DNA of 64,000 nt from Halobacillus litoralis (lineage in GTDB: Bacteria > Bacillota > Bacilli > Bacillales > Halobacillaceae): positions 1,319,001-1,383,000 of the forward strand of contig NZ_CP026118.1 in NCBI RefSeq assembly GCF_004101865.1, given 5' to 3'. Positions 1-7,943 of this stretch are shown here, in pieces. The number at the start of each line of letters is the position of its first letter. Position 1 is the stretch's first letter. The notes below the pieces were generated by a model. The model did no database searches and had not been told where the DNA came from. It worked only from the letters and a program-made list of their open reading frames with translations. The position numbers were made by a program, and so were the translations under genes.

Positions 1-25
1 TAAAAACAGATTCATAGATAATAAG

Positions 26-60
26 TAATCATCCGTCCGTATCCATATGGCGGATGATTA
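26..60 (+). terminator. Hairpin ending an upstream transcript
   Basis: A 10-bp perfect stem (26-35 with 51-60) with a 15-nt loop, followed by a T-rich run. It probably terminates a gene lying left of the window. There is no open frame between it and the first gene. Confidence 0.5.
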
Positions 61-155
61 TATTTATATTTACTTCATTTACCACTCCCTACGTTTAAAT
101 TCATAGAAAAAAAGGAAATGTACTCAAGAAACTTTATTCGTTGGAGGTGAAAGAG

Positions 156-347
156 TTGGCTGATAAAAAACGAAACAAAGTAGCGGAAAATGACCAAAGC
201 TTCCAAGAAAAATTGAAGAAAGAACAATTGACAGATGAAATTCCAGATGAAGATGTTAAAAAAGAAGAGCGCGAACAAAAAAAAGGAAGGAAATCAAAGA
301 ACGATTCCTCTTCTGAAGAAAAATATAACGAAGATTTAAGACCTTAA
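156..347 (+). CDS. Small charged hydrophilic protein of unknown function
   Basis: A 63-residue protein made almost wholly of Lys, Glu, Asp, Gln and Ser, with no hydrophobic core, signal peptide or membrane segment. It is probably disordered. An in-frame TTG at 141 overlaps the ribosome site itself; GGAGGTG at 143-149 sits 6 bases before the TTG at 156, so 156 is taken as the start. It ends 15 bases before the oxidoreductase gene and may be co-transcribed with it. Small charged proteins of this kind are common in Bacillaceae, often as sporulation or stress proteins, but I do not recognise a named family. Confidence 0.6.
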   Translation: MADKKRNKVAENDQSFQEKLKKEQLTDEIPDEDVKKEEREQKKGRKSKNDSSSEEKYNEDLRP

Positions 348-362
348 TTGTGAGGTGGAATG

Positions 363-1358
363 ATGACAAAATTTCAAGCATTTAAAATCGAACAAACCGA
401 TGGAGGGGTCCAAGGAGAGATTCAGACGCTCTCCTTAAGTGACCTTCCTTCCAGCGAAGTATTGATTCGTGTCCATTTTTCCAGCATTAATTTCAAAGAT
501 GGTATAGTCTCCCAACCAGACAATGCATTGGTTAAAGACTATCCGATTATCCCGGGTATCGACCTTGCTGGGGAAGTCGTTAAATCCTCCGATCAACGAT
601 TCAAAGAAGGTGATCGGGTTATTGCTACCAGTTATGAAATCGGCGTTAATCATCATGGTGGATTCAGTGAATATGCAAATATTCCCGCCGATTGGATTGT
701 CCCATTACCCGAAGGAATCACGTTGGAAGAAGCGATGATTTACGGTACGGCAGGATTCACTGCAGCCCTGTCCGTCCACCGTTTAGAACAAAATGGCTTA
801 TCCACTGATGACGGGCCTGTCTTGGTCACAGGTGCTACAGGTGGTGTAGGCAGCATGGCAGTCGCTATGTTAGCTAAACGCGGTTATGAAGTAGAAGCAA
901 GTACAGGCAGCTTCGAGCACAAAGAATACTTAAAAGATTTGGGCGCATCAAAAGTGATCTCACGTGAAGAGGTTTATGATGGAAAACTCAAACCCATTGG
1001 CAGCCAGCGCTGGGCAGCCGCTGTCGATCCAGTCGGCGGTGAACAGCTAGCTTCTTTGCTTGGCCAACTGAAATATAATGGAGGAGCAGCAGTCAGCGGA
1101 TTGACTGGAGGAACAGAAATTCCTACTCAAGTTTACCCTTTCATTTTACGGGGTATCAGTCTCTTAGGTATCGACTCTGTTTACTGTCCAATGGATACGA
1201 GAAAGAAAGTTTGGCACCGGATGGCTAATGATCTGAAAGTCAAAGAATCTTTCAACCGTATTAAAGTCGTCCATTCACTTTCCGATGTACAGGACACACT
1301 TGAACAGATTCTACAAGGGAACACTCGCGGACGTTCAATTGTAAAAATGGATCATTGA
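363..1358 (+). CDS. YhdH/YhfP-family quinone oxidoreductase (acrylyl-CoA reductase type)
   Basis: A zinc-independent medium-chain dehydrogenase/reductase of about 331 residues, the usual length of the YhdH/YhfP/AcuI family. The N-terminal GroES-like domain (about residues 1-120) has the SSINFKDG and PGIDLAGEV signatures. The Rossmann domain carries the nucleotide-binding VTGATGGVGSMAV motif near residue 155. Characterised AcuI members reduce acrylyl-CoA to propionyl-CoA with NADPH. YhfP of Bacillus is structurally related, but its substrate is uncertain, so no symbol is given. Tandem ATGs lie at 360 and 363; the second is better spaced from GAGGTGG at 352-358. Confidence 0.85.
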   Translation: MTKFQAFKIEQTDGGVQGEIQTLSLSDLPSSEVLIRVHFSSINFKDGIVSQPDNALVKDYPIIPGIDLAGEVVKSSDQRFKEGDRVIATSYEIGVNHHGGFSEYANIPADWIVPLPEGITLEEAMIYGTAGFTAALSVHRLEQNGLSTDDGPVLVTGATGGVGSMAVAMLAKRGYEVEASTGSFEHKEYLKDLGASKVISREEVYDGKLKPIGSQRWAAAVDPVGGEQLASLLGQLKYNGGAAVSGLTGGTEIPTQVYPFILRGISLLGIDSVYCPMDTRKKVWHRMANDLKVKESFNRIKVVHSLSDVQDTLEQILQGNTRGRSIVKMDH

Positions 1359-1387
1359 TAGTGATAGTCTTTATAAGAGGCCATATG

Positions 1388-1416
1388 TTGACATACAAGA
1401 ATATTTAAATTATACT
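1388..1416 (+). promoter_or_regulatory. Consensus sigma-A promoter for a structured RNA
   Basis: TTGACA (1388-1393) and TATACT (1411-1416) with exactly 17 bases between them, about the best sigma-A promoter in the window. It lies just after the end of the oxidoreductase gene and predicts a transcript from about 1423. No reading frame with a ribosome site follows before the terminator at 1681-1715. Confidence 0.75.
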
Positions 1417-1422
1417 ATTAGA

Positions 1423-1715
1423 TAGTGCCTTCAGAAGAAGGTAACTCGGAAAAGAAAAGAGTGATTTGTATGAGACTGGCATTCTGCTACGTTTTGATAC
1501 AACTTAATCACACTGGATCAGCTTCGGAGCTGTAAGGATGCGATAGAGGTAGGGATTGCGTCGTTTAAGTTGACAAAAACTACCATGTAGAATTAATGAA
1601 CCGCGGCACATGGATTTTTAATTCAAATGAACTTGTAGATAACAAGAAAAAAATAACTTGATATTTTCCGAAACATATACAAAAGCGAGTGAGACGACGG
1701 TCTGACTCGCTTTTT
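1423..1715 (+). ncRNA. Candidate structured non-coding RNA or leader, about 290 nt
   Basis: The region is bounded by a consensus promoter and a strong terminator and is rich in compatible pairings. A 7-bp long-range stem joins 1447-1453 to 1664-1670. A three-way junction is closed by 1500-1507/1565-1572 and holds two hairpins (1519-1532 with loop TCGG; 1537-1562 with an 8-bp stem using G-U pairs). An H-type pseudoknot combines 1583-1588/1608-1613 with 1590-1596/1618-1624. A small hairpin lies at 1632-1646. I see no signature of RNase P RNA, tmRNA, SRP RNA or a riboswitch class I know. A 6S-like RNA or an attenuator for the gene at 1789 are alternatives. Confidence 0.55.
1681..1715 (+). terminator. 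Terminator of the structured RNA
   Basis: A 9-bp stem (AAAGCGAGT with ACTCGCTTT) extended past one G-G mismatch by AGAC/GTCT around a 4-nt loop, followed by a T run. It lies 74 bases upstream of the next gene, so it either ends an independent RNA or acts as an attenuator. Confidence 0.8.
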
Positions 1716-1788
1716 CCAATTCTTATAGGTTTAAGACGCTTGCTTTCATGGTAATATAACCTTTAGAAGCTATGAAGGAGGTCATTTC

Positions 1789-2187
1789 ATGTCACAATAC
1801 ATAGGACGTATTGACCCGGAGGATGTCCGCTTTCTCATGGATCTCTCTGAGTTCAAGGAGTTTGTCACTGATATGCTCGGAGGAGCTCGGGGCCTTGTAA
1901 ATGTAGAGATTGATTACGAGATCATAGAAGAACAAGCTGGAGATACTCTCATACGGCCAATGGTCCTACTCAATGAGATTAGCCGTTTTACTGAAGAAGA
2001 CCGCCATACCTTGTTAAGTTCGGGATTCTCCATTGACCGTGAACCCTATAAAAATGGTGATTATGCGATGGAGCAGATCTTCGGTACTTATTACACGATT
2101 TTAGAAGCTACAGAGGATGAGGATGGAGCATTTTTCACCATTGAACTTCCCTATCATCATTTCATTATTGAGAGAAATAAAGATTAA
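1789..2187 (+). CDS. Conserved hypothetical acidic protein
   Basis: A 132-residue soluble acidic protein, with no signal peptide or transmembrane segment and no family that I recognise. The ribosome site AAGGAGG lies just upstream of the ATG, and a strong terminator follows directly, so it is a real, probably monocistronic gene. A weak second promoter may lie between the RNA terminator and the gene (TATAAC near 1755), so control by the upstream RNA is possible but not shown. Confidence 0.7.
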   Translation: MSQYIGRIDPEDVRFLMDLSEFKEFVTDMLGGARGLVNVEIDYEIIEEQAGDTLIRPMVLLNEISRFTEEDRHTLLSSGFSIDREPYKNGDYAMEQIFGTYYTILEATEDEDGAFFTIELPYHHFIIERNKD

Positions 2188-2224
2188 AAAATAGCCCTCC
2201 TGCACGCACGGGGGCTATTTTTTT
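2188..2224 (+). terminator. Bidirectional terminator
   Basis: An A-rich/T-rich flanked hairpin (AATAGCCC with GGGCTATT) lies between the convergent hypothetical gene and ywbE. It can end both transcripts. Confidence 0.8.
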
Positions 2225-2226
2225 GT

Positions 2227-2421
2227 TCAAGGATGAATTTGTTTAACCCTGCCAACCTGACCATCTTCCAGGCGTACTTTGATGCCATGAGGATGATTCG
2301 GAGATTTTGTTAAAATATCCTTCACTTTCCCACGAGTCAATGCACCACTTCTTTGATCTTTTTTCAGTACAATATCCACTTCTGCTCCAATATTAATATT
2401 ACTTCGTGTCTGTCCATCCAT
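2227..2421 (-). CDS. ywbE: YwbE family protein (DUF2196)
   Basis: A 64-residue protein matching the small YwbE family over its full length. It opens with the family-typical region around INIGAEVDIVLKKDQRSG (about residues 9-26) and ends with the RLEDGQVGRVKQI segment. The fold is predicted to be a small beta-barrel; the function is unknown. The ribosome site GGAGGGA precedes the ATG. It is a single gene facing the preceding one across a shared terminator. Confidence 0.9.
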   Translation of the reverse strand: MDGQTRSNINIGAEVDIVLKKDQRSGALTRGKVKDILTKSPNHPHGIKVRLEDGQVGRVKQIHP

Positions 2422-2676
2422 TAGGATCCCTCCAAAATATAAGCATTACTCAGCTATTTTACCATATCCACCCTCGTATTCATCCCAAAACTAAACCACA
2501 AGTAACCTTGTCATACTTCCCCAGGTTTAAGCAGAATTTTTTGTCAAAGGGGCAGATTGAGTTCGGCTAAAAACGCCCCGTGGGCCAAAGACCTCGATAG
2601 CCTAAGTGCCAGGATTGGAAGTGATTTATGCAGCACTGGACTCGAAAGTCAGTATTTTATAACTGCCGGAATCATA

Positions 2677-2706
2677 AAAAAGCACCTTCACCAGGTGCTT
2701 TTTTCA
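2677..2706 (-). terminator. Terminator after the short DUF2188 gene
   Basis: AAAAAGCACCT/AGGTGCTTTTT stem with a 5-nt loop and a T run on the minus strand, just downstream of the gene ending at 2717. The 295 bases between 2422 and 2716 hold no other convincing gene. Confidence 0.75.
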
Positions 2707-2716
2707 TTCATCACTA

Positions 2717-2929
2717 TTAACCTGAATAATTATATTGATTTTGAATGGTACCTTCTTTTGTGTGTATAACTGCTGAGGTACCCTTATTTTGAGCAATTTC
2801 TTTCGCGCGGTTGATGGCATCCTGTTTATTATCATAAACTTTCGTAGGTTGTTCAGCACCCTCAGCCTTTACAGCCCACCCGTCTTCATGTGAAACAACA
2901 TGTTCGGCCTGATTACTTGTGTCAGCCAA
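2717..2929 (-). CDS. DUF2188 domain protein (short paralogue)
   Basis: About 70 residues made up of a single DUF2188 domain, with HEDGWAVKAEGA, an AINRAKEIAQNKG helix and a final IHTKEGTIQ strand. It is clearly a duplicate of the C-terminal half of the neighbouring gene on the same strand. The ATG at 2935 lies almost on top of AGAGGA; the TTG at 2929 is correctly spaced, so it is chosen as the start. Function is unknown; these proteins are frequent in stress-related loci of bacilli. Confidence 0.75.
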   Translation of the reverse strand: MADTSNQAEHVVSHEDGWAVKAEGAEQPTKVYDNKQDAINRAKEIAQNKGTSAVIHTKEGTIQNQYNYSG

Positions 2930-2987
2930 TTTCATTCCTCTTAAGTTGATTTATCTGCTATATATCCATCTTGAAAATTTTGTAAAC

Positions 2988-3455
2988 CTAAGATTTACTT
3001 TCATATGACTTTTTTTCTTGAATACTGCCATTTTCTTTGTGAATAATGGCTTGCGTCCCTTTGTTTTCAGCTATTTCTTTCGCCCTTTTCACTGCATCTT
3101 CTTTCTTTTCAAATACACTAGATGGTTTTTTCGCGTCTTCTGCTTTAACGGCCCATCCATCTTCATGTGAAATGACGTGTTCACCCTTATCTAACAATTC
3201 TGGTCTATTCTCATACTGTTTGTCCTCTTCATCTCTGCCCTTCAAAGCTTGATCGCTCATCTGTTTCACTTGATTGATTTCTTCTTTTCCAGCATTGTCG
3301 TACCATTCTTTTGCTTGTGTTGTAGCAATAGGGATGGCCCGATTTTCGTCATACCCTTCATCAATCATTGCGTTAGCGATATCAATGGCTTTTTTCCTTG
3401 TTGGAGTATTTAAGTTTTTAAGTGAACTTGGATAATTTTCCGTATCCCAAGGCAT
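2988..3455 (-). CDS. ydaT: YdaT-like protein: ChaB-like N-terminus plus DUF2188
   Basis: A 155-residue protein with two parts. Residues 1-55 begin MPWDTENYPSSLKNL and continue with a helical ChaB-like segment (AIDIANAMIDEGYDENRAIPIAT). Residues 95-150 form a DUF2188 domain nearly identical in pattern to the short gene downstream. B. subtilis YdaT has the same architecture and belongs to the general stress regulon, as far as I recall. The ribosome site AAGGAGGACG is well placed. The two genes are separated by 52 bases and may form a small operon. Confidence 0.8.
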   Translation of the reverse strand: MPWDTENYPSSLKNLNTPTRKKAIDIANAMIDEGYDENRAIPIATTQAKEWYDNAGKEEINQVKQMSDQALKGRDEEDKQYENRPELLDKGEHVISHEDGWAVKAEDAKKPSSVFEKKEDAVKRAKEIAENKGTQAIIHKENGSIQEKKSYESKS

Positions 3456-3548
3456 TAGGTCGTCCTCCTTTTTTTGTGTATAGATATATAATTACCGCAT
3501 CCTGACGTTGATAAACAATTTATTTATCCACCTACGACGAAGTCCAGA

Positions 3549-3577
3549 TTGAAAGGTCTCATTAAATAGGATAGGAT
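3549..3577 (+). promoter_or_regulatory. Possible sigma-A promoter for pxpBCA
   Basis: TTGAAA (3549-3554), a 17-base spacer and TAGGAT (3572-3577), about 90 bases upstream of pxpB. The -10 box is imperfect, so this is a tentative call. Confidence 0.35.
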
Positions 3578-3664
3578 GAAAACAGTCAGATTTTTCTTAT
3601 ATTTATGTGAATCTATTTCACTTTCGATATCGGAAATCATCAAACATATTTAGGAGGTCTTTCC

Positions 3665-4381
3665 ATGTCAATAAATGTCCAACCATTCGGGGATCAGGCA
3701 ATCCTTGTTGAATTTGGAAGCTCCATTAATGAGGAAACAAATAAAGAAGTGAGAAAGTTTTCTGCCCACCTTGATGCCAGCAGTCCTGAATGGATGATTG
3801 AATATATTCCAGCATTTACGACAGTGACAATCATTTATGATCCGCTTTACATAAGCCACCAGGTCGGTGGAGAAACTCCTCTCCCCTACGAATGGGCGCA
3901 GCAGCGAGTAGAAGAGCTGTTATCTAAGAATGCAATTGACCGCAATCAGACAGACCGAACGATTGAAATCCCTGTCAGTTATGGTGGAGACTTGGGACCA
4001 GACCTCTCGTTTGTAGCCGCTCACAACAAAATGAGTGAAGAAGAGGTAATAAAAACCCATATGGCCGGGGATTATTTGGTTTATATGATTGGCTTTGCTC
4101 CAGGCTTTCCCTACATTGGCGGCATGGATGAAAAAATTGCTGCCCCACGCAGAGATGACCCCAGATTAGCAATCCCAGCTGGCTCTGTAGGGATTGCCGG
4201 TGCTCAAACGGGAGTCTATCCAATCGAAACTCCTGGAGGGTGGCAACTGATCGGACGCACACCACTGAGACTCTTTCAACCCGAGAAAGCCCCCCCTTCC
4301 CTGCTGCAAGCGGGTGACCATATCAAGTTCACTCGTATATCAGAAGATGAATACAAGTCAATGAAGGAGGATGAACGATGA
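3665..4381 (+). CDS. pxpB: 5-oxoprolinase subunit B (KipI-like)
   Basis: A 238-residue protein of the KipI/PxpB (CT_C_D) family, with the opening INVQPFGDQAILVEFG strand and the diagnostic GFAPGFPYIGGM segment near residue 145, followed by PRLAIPAGSVGIAGAQTGVYP. With PxpC and PxpA it forms the ATP-dependent prokaryotic 5-oxoprolinase that opens 5-oxoproline to glutamate. The B. subtilis homologue was first named for inhibiting the sporulation kinase KinA. The ribosome site AGGAGG is clear. Its stop overlaps the pxpC start (ATGA), indicating translational coupling. Confidence 0.93.
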   Translation: MSINVQPFGDQAILVEFGSSINEETNKEVRKFSAHLDASSPEWMIEYIPAFTTVTIIYDPLYISHQVGGETPLPYEWAQQRVEELLSKNAIDRNQTDRTIEIPVSYGGDLGPDLSFVAAHNKMSEEEVIKTHMAGDYLVYMIGFAPGFPYIGGMDEKIAAPRRDDPRLAIPAGSVGIAGAQTGVYPIETPGGWQLIGRTPLRLFQPEKAPPSLLQAGDHIKFTRISEDEYKSMKEDER

Positions 4382-5406
4382 TTCGCATTTTAAAATCCGG
4401 ACTTCTGACTTCCATTCAGGATCTTGGACGATATGGCTATCAAAAACATGGAATAATCGCATCGGGAGTCATGGATTCTGTAGCACACCGCATCGCAAAC
4501 TTCCTTGTTAATAATGCGGCTAATGCACCAACATTGGAAATCACCCTGATGGGTCCAGTCATTGAATTTCAAGAGGATACATTGATTTCTATATGTGGGG
4601 GAGAACTTTCACCAATGATTGATGGTGAACACGTGAACATGTGGAAATTAATCTATGTCAGAAAAGGGAGCGAGTTACGATTCGGACAGCCTAAGCAAGG
4701 ATTCCGTGCCTATTTAGCTATAGCTGGTGGTTTTGATGTTCCTAGAGTCATGAATAGTGCTTCCACGTATATGCGCGCTGCAGTTGGTGGTTTCCAGGGC
4801 AGAATGCTTGAGAAAGGAGATGAGATCCCTGTATATCCTGACACAGATTTATCCGGCATCTTCCAATCTCTATCATCTGAAATTAGAAAAGATCCTTTTA
4901 TCGAAGCACCTTGGTTTGTAGCGCCTGAAATTACTAGCTACACTAAGACGAACGAGCCTATACGTGTTATGCGAGGCCGGGAATTTGAATTGTTCGATGA
5001 TGCTAGCCAAAATAACTTCATGAAAAACTCATTCAAAATCGATCCTAAGTCTGATCGAATGGGGTATCGTTTAAAAGGAACAACGCTATCTTTAAAAGAA
5101 AAACAAGAAATCGTTTCAGAAGCTGTTACATTCGGTACAGTTCAAGTCCCACCAGAAGGGAATCCTATTATCCTATTGGCTGACCGTCAGACCACAGGTG
5201 GCTATCCTAAGATCGGGCAAGTTGCTTCTGTAGATTTACCTAGAATTGCACAAATGAAACCTGGAGAAAATATGACTTTTCGACACATCAGTCACGCAGA
5301 AGCCCAGCATTTGTATCTCAAAAGGGAAAATCAGCTGCGCCAACTAAAACGTGGAATACATTCAAACATCACTAAGGAGGCACAAATATGTACAGCGTTG
5401 ATTTGA
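4378..5406 (+). CDS. pxpC: 5-oxoprolinase subunit C (KipA-like)
   Basis: A 342-residue biotin-dependent-carboxyltransferase-like (CT_A_B) protein. It starts with [19 protein letters not shown] and has the [40 protein letters not shown] and [18 protein letters not shown] signatures. It partners PxpB in 5-oxoproline cleavage. The length matches the family (about 330-340). It overlaps pxpB by 4 bases and pxpA by 19 bases, so the three subunits are tightly coupled. Confidence 0.93.
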   Translation: MIRILKSGLLTSIQDLGRYGYQKHGIIASGVMDSVAHRIANFLVNNAANAPTLEITLMGPVIEFQEDTLISICGGELSPMIDGEHVNMWKLIYVRKGSELRFGQPKQGFRAYLAIAGGFDVPRVMNSASTYMRAAVGGFQGRMLEKGDEIPVYPDTDLSGIFQSLSSEIRKDPFIEAPWFVAPEITSYTKTNEPIRVMRGREFELFDDASQNNFMKNSFKIDPKSDRMGYRLKGTTLSLKEKQEIVSEAVTFGTVQVPPEGNPIILLADRQTTGGYPKIGQVASVDLPRIAQMKPGENMTFRHISHAEAQHLYLKRENQLRQLKRGIHSNITKEAQICTALI

Positions 5407-6161
5407 ACTGCGATATGGGGGAGAGCTTCGGTGCTTATAAAATCGGACGGGATGAAGAAATATTGAAGTACGTTACCTCCGTCAATATCGCTTGCGGTTT
5501 CCACGCGGGCGACCCCTCGATCATGAAAAAAACTGTCCGCATGGCTATTGAGCATAAAGTAGGTATTGGGGCGCACCCAGGACTTCCTGATTTGGCGGGA
5601 TTCGGCCGCAGACCTATGGACATCACCCCAGAAGAAGCTTATGACATGGTCGTTTATCAAATTGGTGCCCTCAAAGGCTTTGTCGATGCAGAAGGAGGGC
5701 AATTACAGCACGTAAAACCGCATGGAGCTTTATACAATATGGCAGCCAATAAACCATCATTGGCTGATGCAATAGCTAGAGCTGTGTACGACGTCGATCG
5801 TAACCTCGTTTTGTTTGGACTATCCGGAAGTGAACTTGTCCGAGCGGGGCAAAAACACGGACTGAGAACTGCAAATGAAGTGTTCTCAGACCGTACATAT
5901 CAACAAGATGGAACACTCACTTCAAGGAGGAAGCCCGACGCATTAATCACAGATCATGAGCAAGCAGTGAACCAAGTCATACGTATGATCAAAGAAAACA
6001 AAGTCCATTCCCTTCAAAAAGTTGATGTGGATATTGATGTTCAAACTATATGTATCCATGGTGATGGAAGCCGTGCTGTCGAATTCGCCGATTATATAAG
6101 TCAAACTCTAAGAGGTGCCAATATACAATTACAACCCATAGGAGAGTTTTCCACTCGTTGA
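5388..6161 (+). CDS. pxpA: 5-oxoprolinase subunit A (LamB/YcsF family)
   Basis: A 257-residue LamB/YcsF protein, full family length. The signature [17 protein letters not shown] lies at residues 4-20, followed by [29 protein letters not shown] and the [10 protein letters not shown] motif near residue 107. It completes the 5-oxoprolinase and returns 5-oxoproline to glutamate, relevant in a cell that spends glutamate on proline. Its ribosome site lies inside the end of pxpC. The spontaneous product 5-oxoproline accumulates when glutamate or glutamine pools are high, which fits a halophile. Confidence 0.94.
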   Translation: MYSVDLNCDMGESFGAYKIGRDEEILKYVTSVNIACGFHAGDPSIMKKTVRMAIEHKVGIGAHPGLPDLAGFGRRPMDITPEEAYDMVVYQIGALKGFVDAEGGQLQHVKPHGALYNMAANKPSLADAIARAVYDVDRNLVLFGLSGSELVRAGQKHGLRTANEVFSDRTYQQDGTLTSRRKPDALITDHEQAVNQVIRMIKENKVHSLQKVDVDIDVQTICIHGDGSRAVEFADYISQTLRGANIQLQPIGEFSTR

Positions 6162-6212
6162 AAGCTGTTTGAACACCTTTTCGCAACAAAATACGTGGAA
6201 GGAGAGTATAAA

Positions 6213-6875
6213 GTGAATTCTCAAGATATGTGGACAAATGTGGACCAGTACTTCCTGGACCACCTCTTTCCTGAAGAAACTATTATGGAAGAGGTTCTGG
6301 AAGTAAATAAAGAAGCAGGACTTCCATCCATCGATGTATCACCGACTCAAGGAAAGCTCCTTCATCTATTAGTGAAGATGAAAGGTGCAAAAAACATCTT
6401 GGAGATTGGCACCCTCGGCGGTTACAGCAGTATTTGGATGGCAAAAGCTTTACCTGAGGGAGGCAAGTTGACGACACTTGAATTCAATCCTAAACATGCA
6501 GAGATAGCAGCAGCGAATATGAAAAAAGCTGGAGTCGAAGAAAAAATCGAGATCATTGTCGGGCCAGCTTTAAATACGCTCCCTACACTAAAAATGAACG
6601 TACCTTTCGACTTTATTTTTATCGACGCAGATAAAAATAACAATCCTCCTTACGTAAATGAGGTTTTAAAACGATCTCAATCTGGAACGACTCTCATCAT
6701 TGATAATGTCGTAAGGAGTGGTGATATATTAGAATCCCAAAGTGAAGATTCCAGCATTCAGGGAATTCGTGAAATGTTCGAAATGCTGAAAAATGACTCA
6801 CGAATGGACTCTACCGCGTTCCAAACTGTGGGAAGTAAAGGTTATGATGGGTTCGTCTTAGCTATCGTAAAATAA
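6213..6875 (+). CDS. SAM-dependent O-methyltransferase (caffeoyl-CoA OMT-like)
   Basis: A 220-residue class I methyltransferase. The SAM-binding motif I is ILEIGTLGGYSSIWMA (about residues 61-76); the acidic motif II region is LTTLEFNP; and FDFIFIDADKNN carries the metal-associated aspartates of the O-methyltransferase 3 family. The family methylates catechol-like substrates; the substrate here is unknown. A GTG at 6195 overlaps the ribosome site, whereas GTG 6213 is 7 bases from AAGGAGA, so 6213 is used. It lies 51 bases after pxpA and could be read from the same transcript. Confidence 0.85.
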   Translation: MNSQDMWTNVDQYFLDHLFPEETIMEEVLEVNKEAGLPSIDVSPTQGKLLHLLVKMKGAKNILEIGTLGGYSSIWMAKALPEGGKLTTLEFNPKHAEIAAANMKKAGVEEKIEIIVGPALNTLPTLKMNVPFDFIFIDADKNNNPPYVNEVLKRSQSGTTLIIDNVVRSGDILESQSEDSSIQGIREMFEMLKNDSRMDSTAFQTVGSKGYDGFVLAIVK

Positions 6876-6910
6876 AGAATCCTTCCCCATTGTCGGTCAA
6901 GACTACAATT

Positions 6911-7067
6911 AAAGTTTGTGGTTGCTTCTCACGAATGGCTTGACGGTGGGGGCTTGCCGCGGGCACGTCCTCAGCTAACTCGGTCAAGAAGATCACTTGA
7001 CCAAGTGGATCTTCGGCTCGTGCTGTCCCCCCAGGCGTCACCACCGAACGCACCTCTTGGAATCAAC
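6911..7067 (+). repeat. Dispersed repeat R1, copy 1
   Basis: A GC-richer block of about 157 bases that recurs in reverse orientation at 28970-29128 with long identical stretches, for example CTTGACCAAGTGGATCTTCG and GGCGTCACCACCGAACG. It encodes nothing convincing in any frame. It resembles the short non-coding repeats scattered in Bacillaceae genomes. Confidence 0.8.
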
Positions 7068-7123
7068 AGTGGCCTATTAAAAAAAGAGCCAAAGAAAATC
7101 ACTGCTTTTCTTGTCCATTGAAA

Positions 7124-7162
7124 GGAGCCGAGTTGGACGATTTTATCGTTCAACTCGGCTCC
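7124..7162. repeat. Palindromic repeat R2, copy 1
   Basis: A long hairpin: GGAGCCGAGTTG pairs with CAACTCGGCTCC, extended inward by ACGA/TCGT. Related hairpins lie at 25375-25413 and 28875-28911. It sits just downstream of both flanking transcription units and could end transcription. R1 and R2 account for most of the gene-free stretch 6876-7230. Confidence 0.75.
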
Positions 7163-7230
7163 TTCGTTTGATGTATAACACTAAAAATGGCAGATCTTCA
7201 ATAGGATCCTTGAACTAGTAAGCTTTTGTT

Positions 7231-7779
7231 TTATCGATTGCTATTCCACTCTTCAGCAAGCATTCCATACACGACATGGTCGGTGTATTCGTCATACAAG
7301 AGAGCAGCTTGACGAACGACACCCTCTTGCACAAAGCCTAAGCGTTCAGGTATTCCCCGACTCTTGATATTCTCTTCTGCTGCCCGTATTTCAATACGAT
7401 TGAGTCCCATATCTTGAAAGGCATAATCAAAAAGTGTACGACAAGATCTTGTGAGCAATCCTTTTCCCTTGTAATCCGCCCCCATCCAATAACCTACACT
7501 CGTTTTTTTGTTTCCCCAATCAAATTCCAGAAAATCTACTACACCTGCAATTTTGCCATGATATAAAATGCACACCGTGAGTCCATCGTTGTCTGCATAT
7601 CGTTGTAAGCTCGCTTGAATGAATTTTTTCGTATCGTCAGGCGAATGGGTGAAATTGATCCATGGAAGCCATGTTCGTAAATGATCCCTTGATCGATCCG
7701 AAAGGTTATAAAGCTCCTCAGCATCTTGATAATCTATTAATTTCAGTGAAAGATCTTCATCTACCTTATGTACAAACAT
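7231..7779 (-). CDS. GNAT N-acetyltransferase, RimL/YdaF type
   Basis: A 182-residue GNAT protein of the ribosomal-protein-serine acetyltransferase group. The acetyl-CoA loop region is GYWMGADYKGKGLLTRSCRTLFDYAF (about residues 100-125), followed by NRIEIRAAEENIKSRGIPERLGF, typical of RimJ/RimL proteins. The N-terminus with LSDRSRDHLRTWLPW also fits. ATGs further upstream overlap the GGAGGAGGAG ribosome site, so ATG 7779 is the start. Likely monocistronic. The actual substrate could be a ribosomal protein N-terminus or a small molecule. Confidence 0.85.
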   Translation of the reverse strand: MFVHKVDEDLSLKLIDYQDAEELYNLSDRSRDHLRTWLPWINFTHSPDDTKKFIQASLQRYADNDGLTVCILYHGKIAGVVDFLEFDWGNKKTSVGYWMGADYKGKGLLTRSCRTLFDYAFQDMGLNRIEIRAAEENIKSRGIPERLGFVQEGVVRQAALLYDEYTDHVVYGMLAEEWNSNR

Positions 7780-7943
7780 CCCATACTCCTCCTCCATTAA
7801 CATCTGCATTTCGTTCGATAACTTATATTTTCCTCCTTAATTGAACAAGCGCTGTCCATGATTCACACAGCGCTTGTTCAGATGAGCTATTCCCTTTTGT
7901 GGTATTCACATATAGATTCACCCCAACTATGAATAGGGAAAAG

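Noticed and set aside
6918..7121. Frames on both strands within the R1 repeat
   Set aside because: The same frames are not preserved in the second R1 copy, so they are by-products of a GC-rich repeat.
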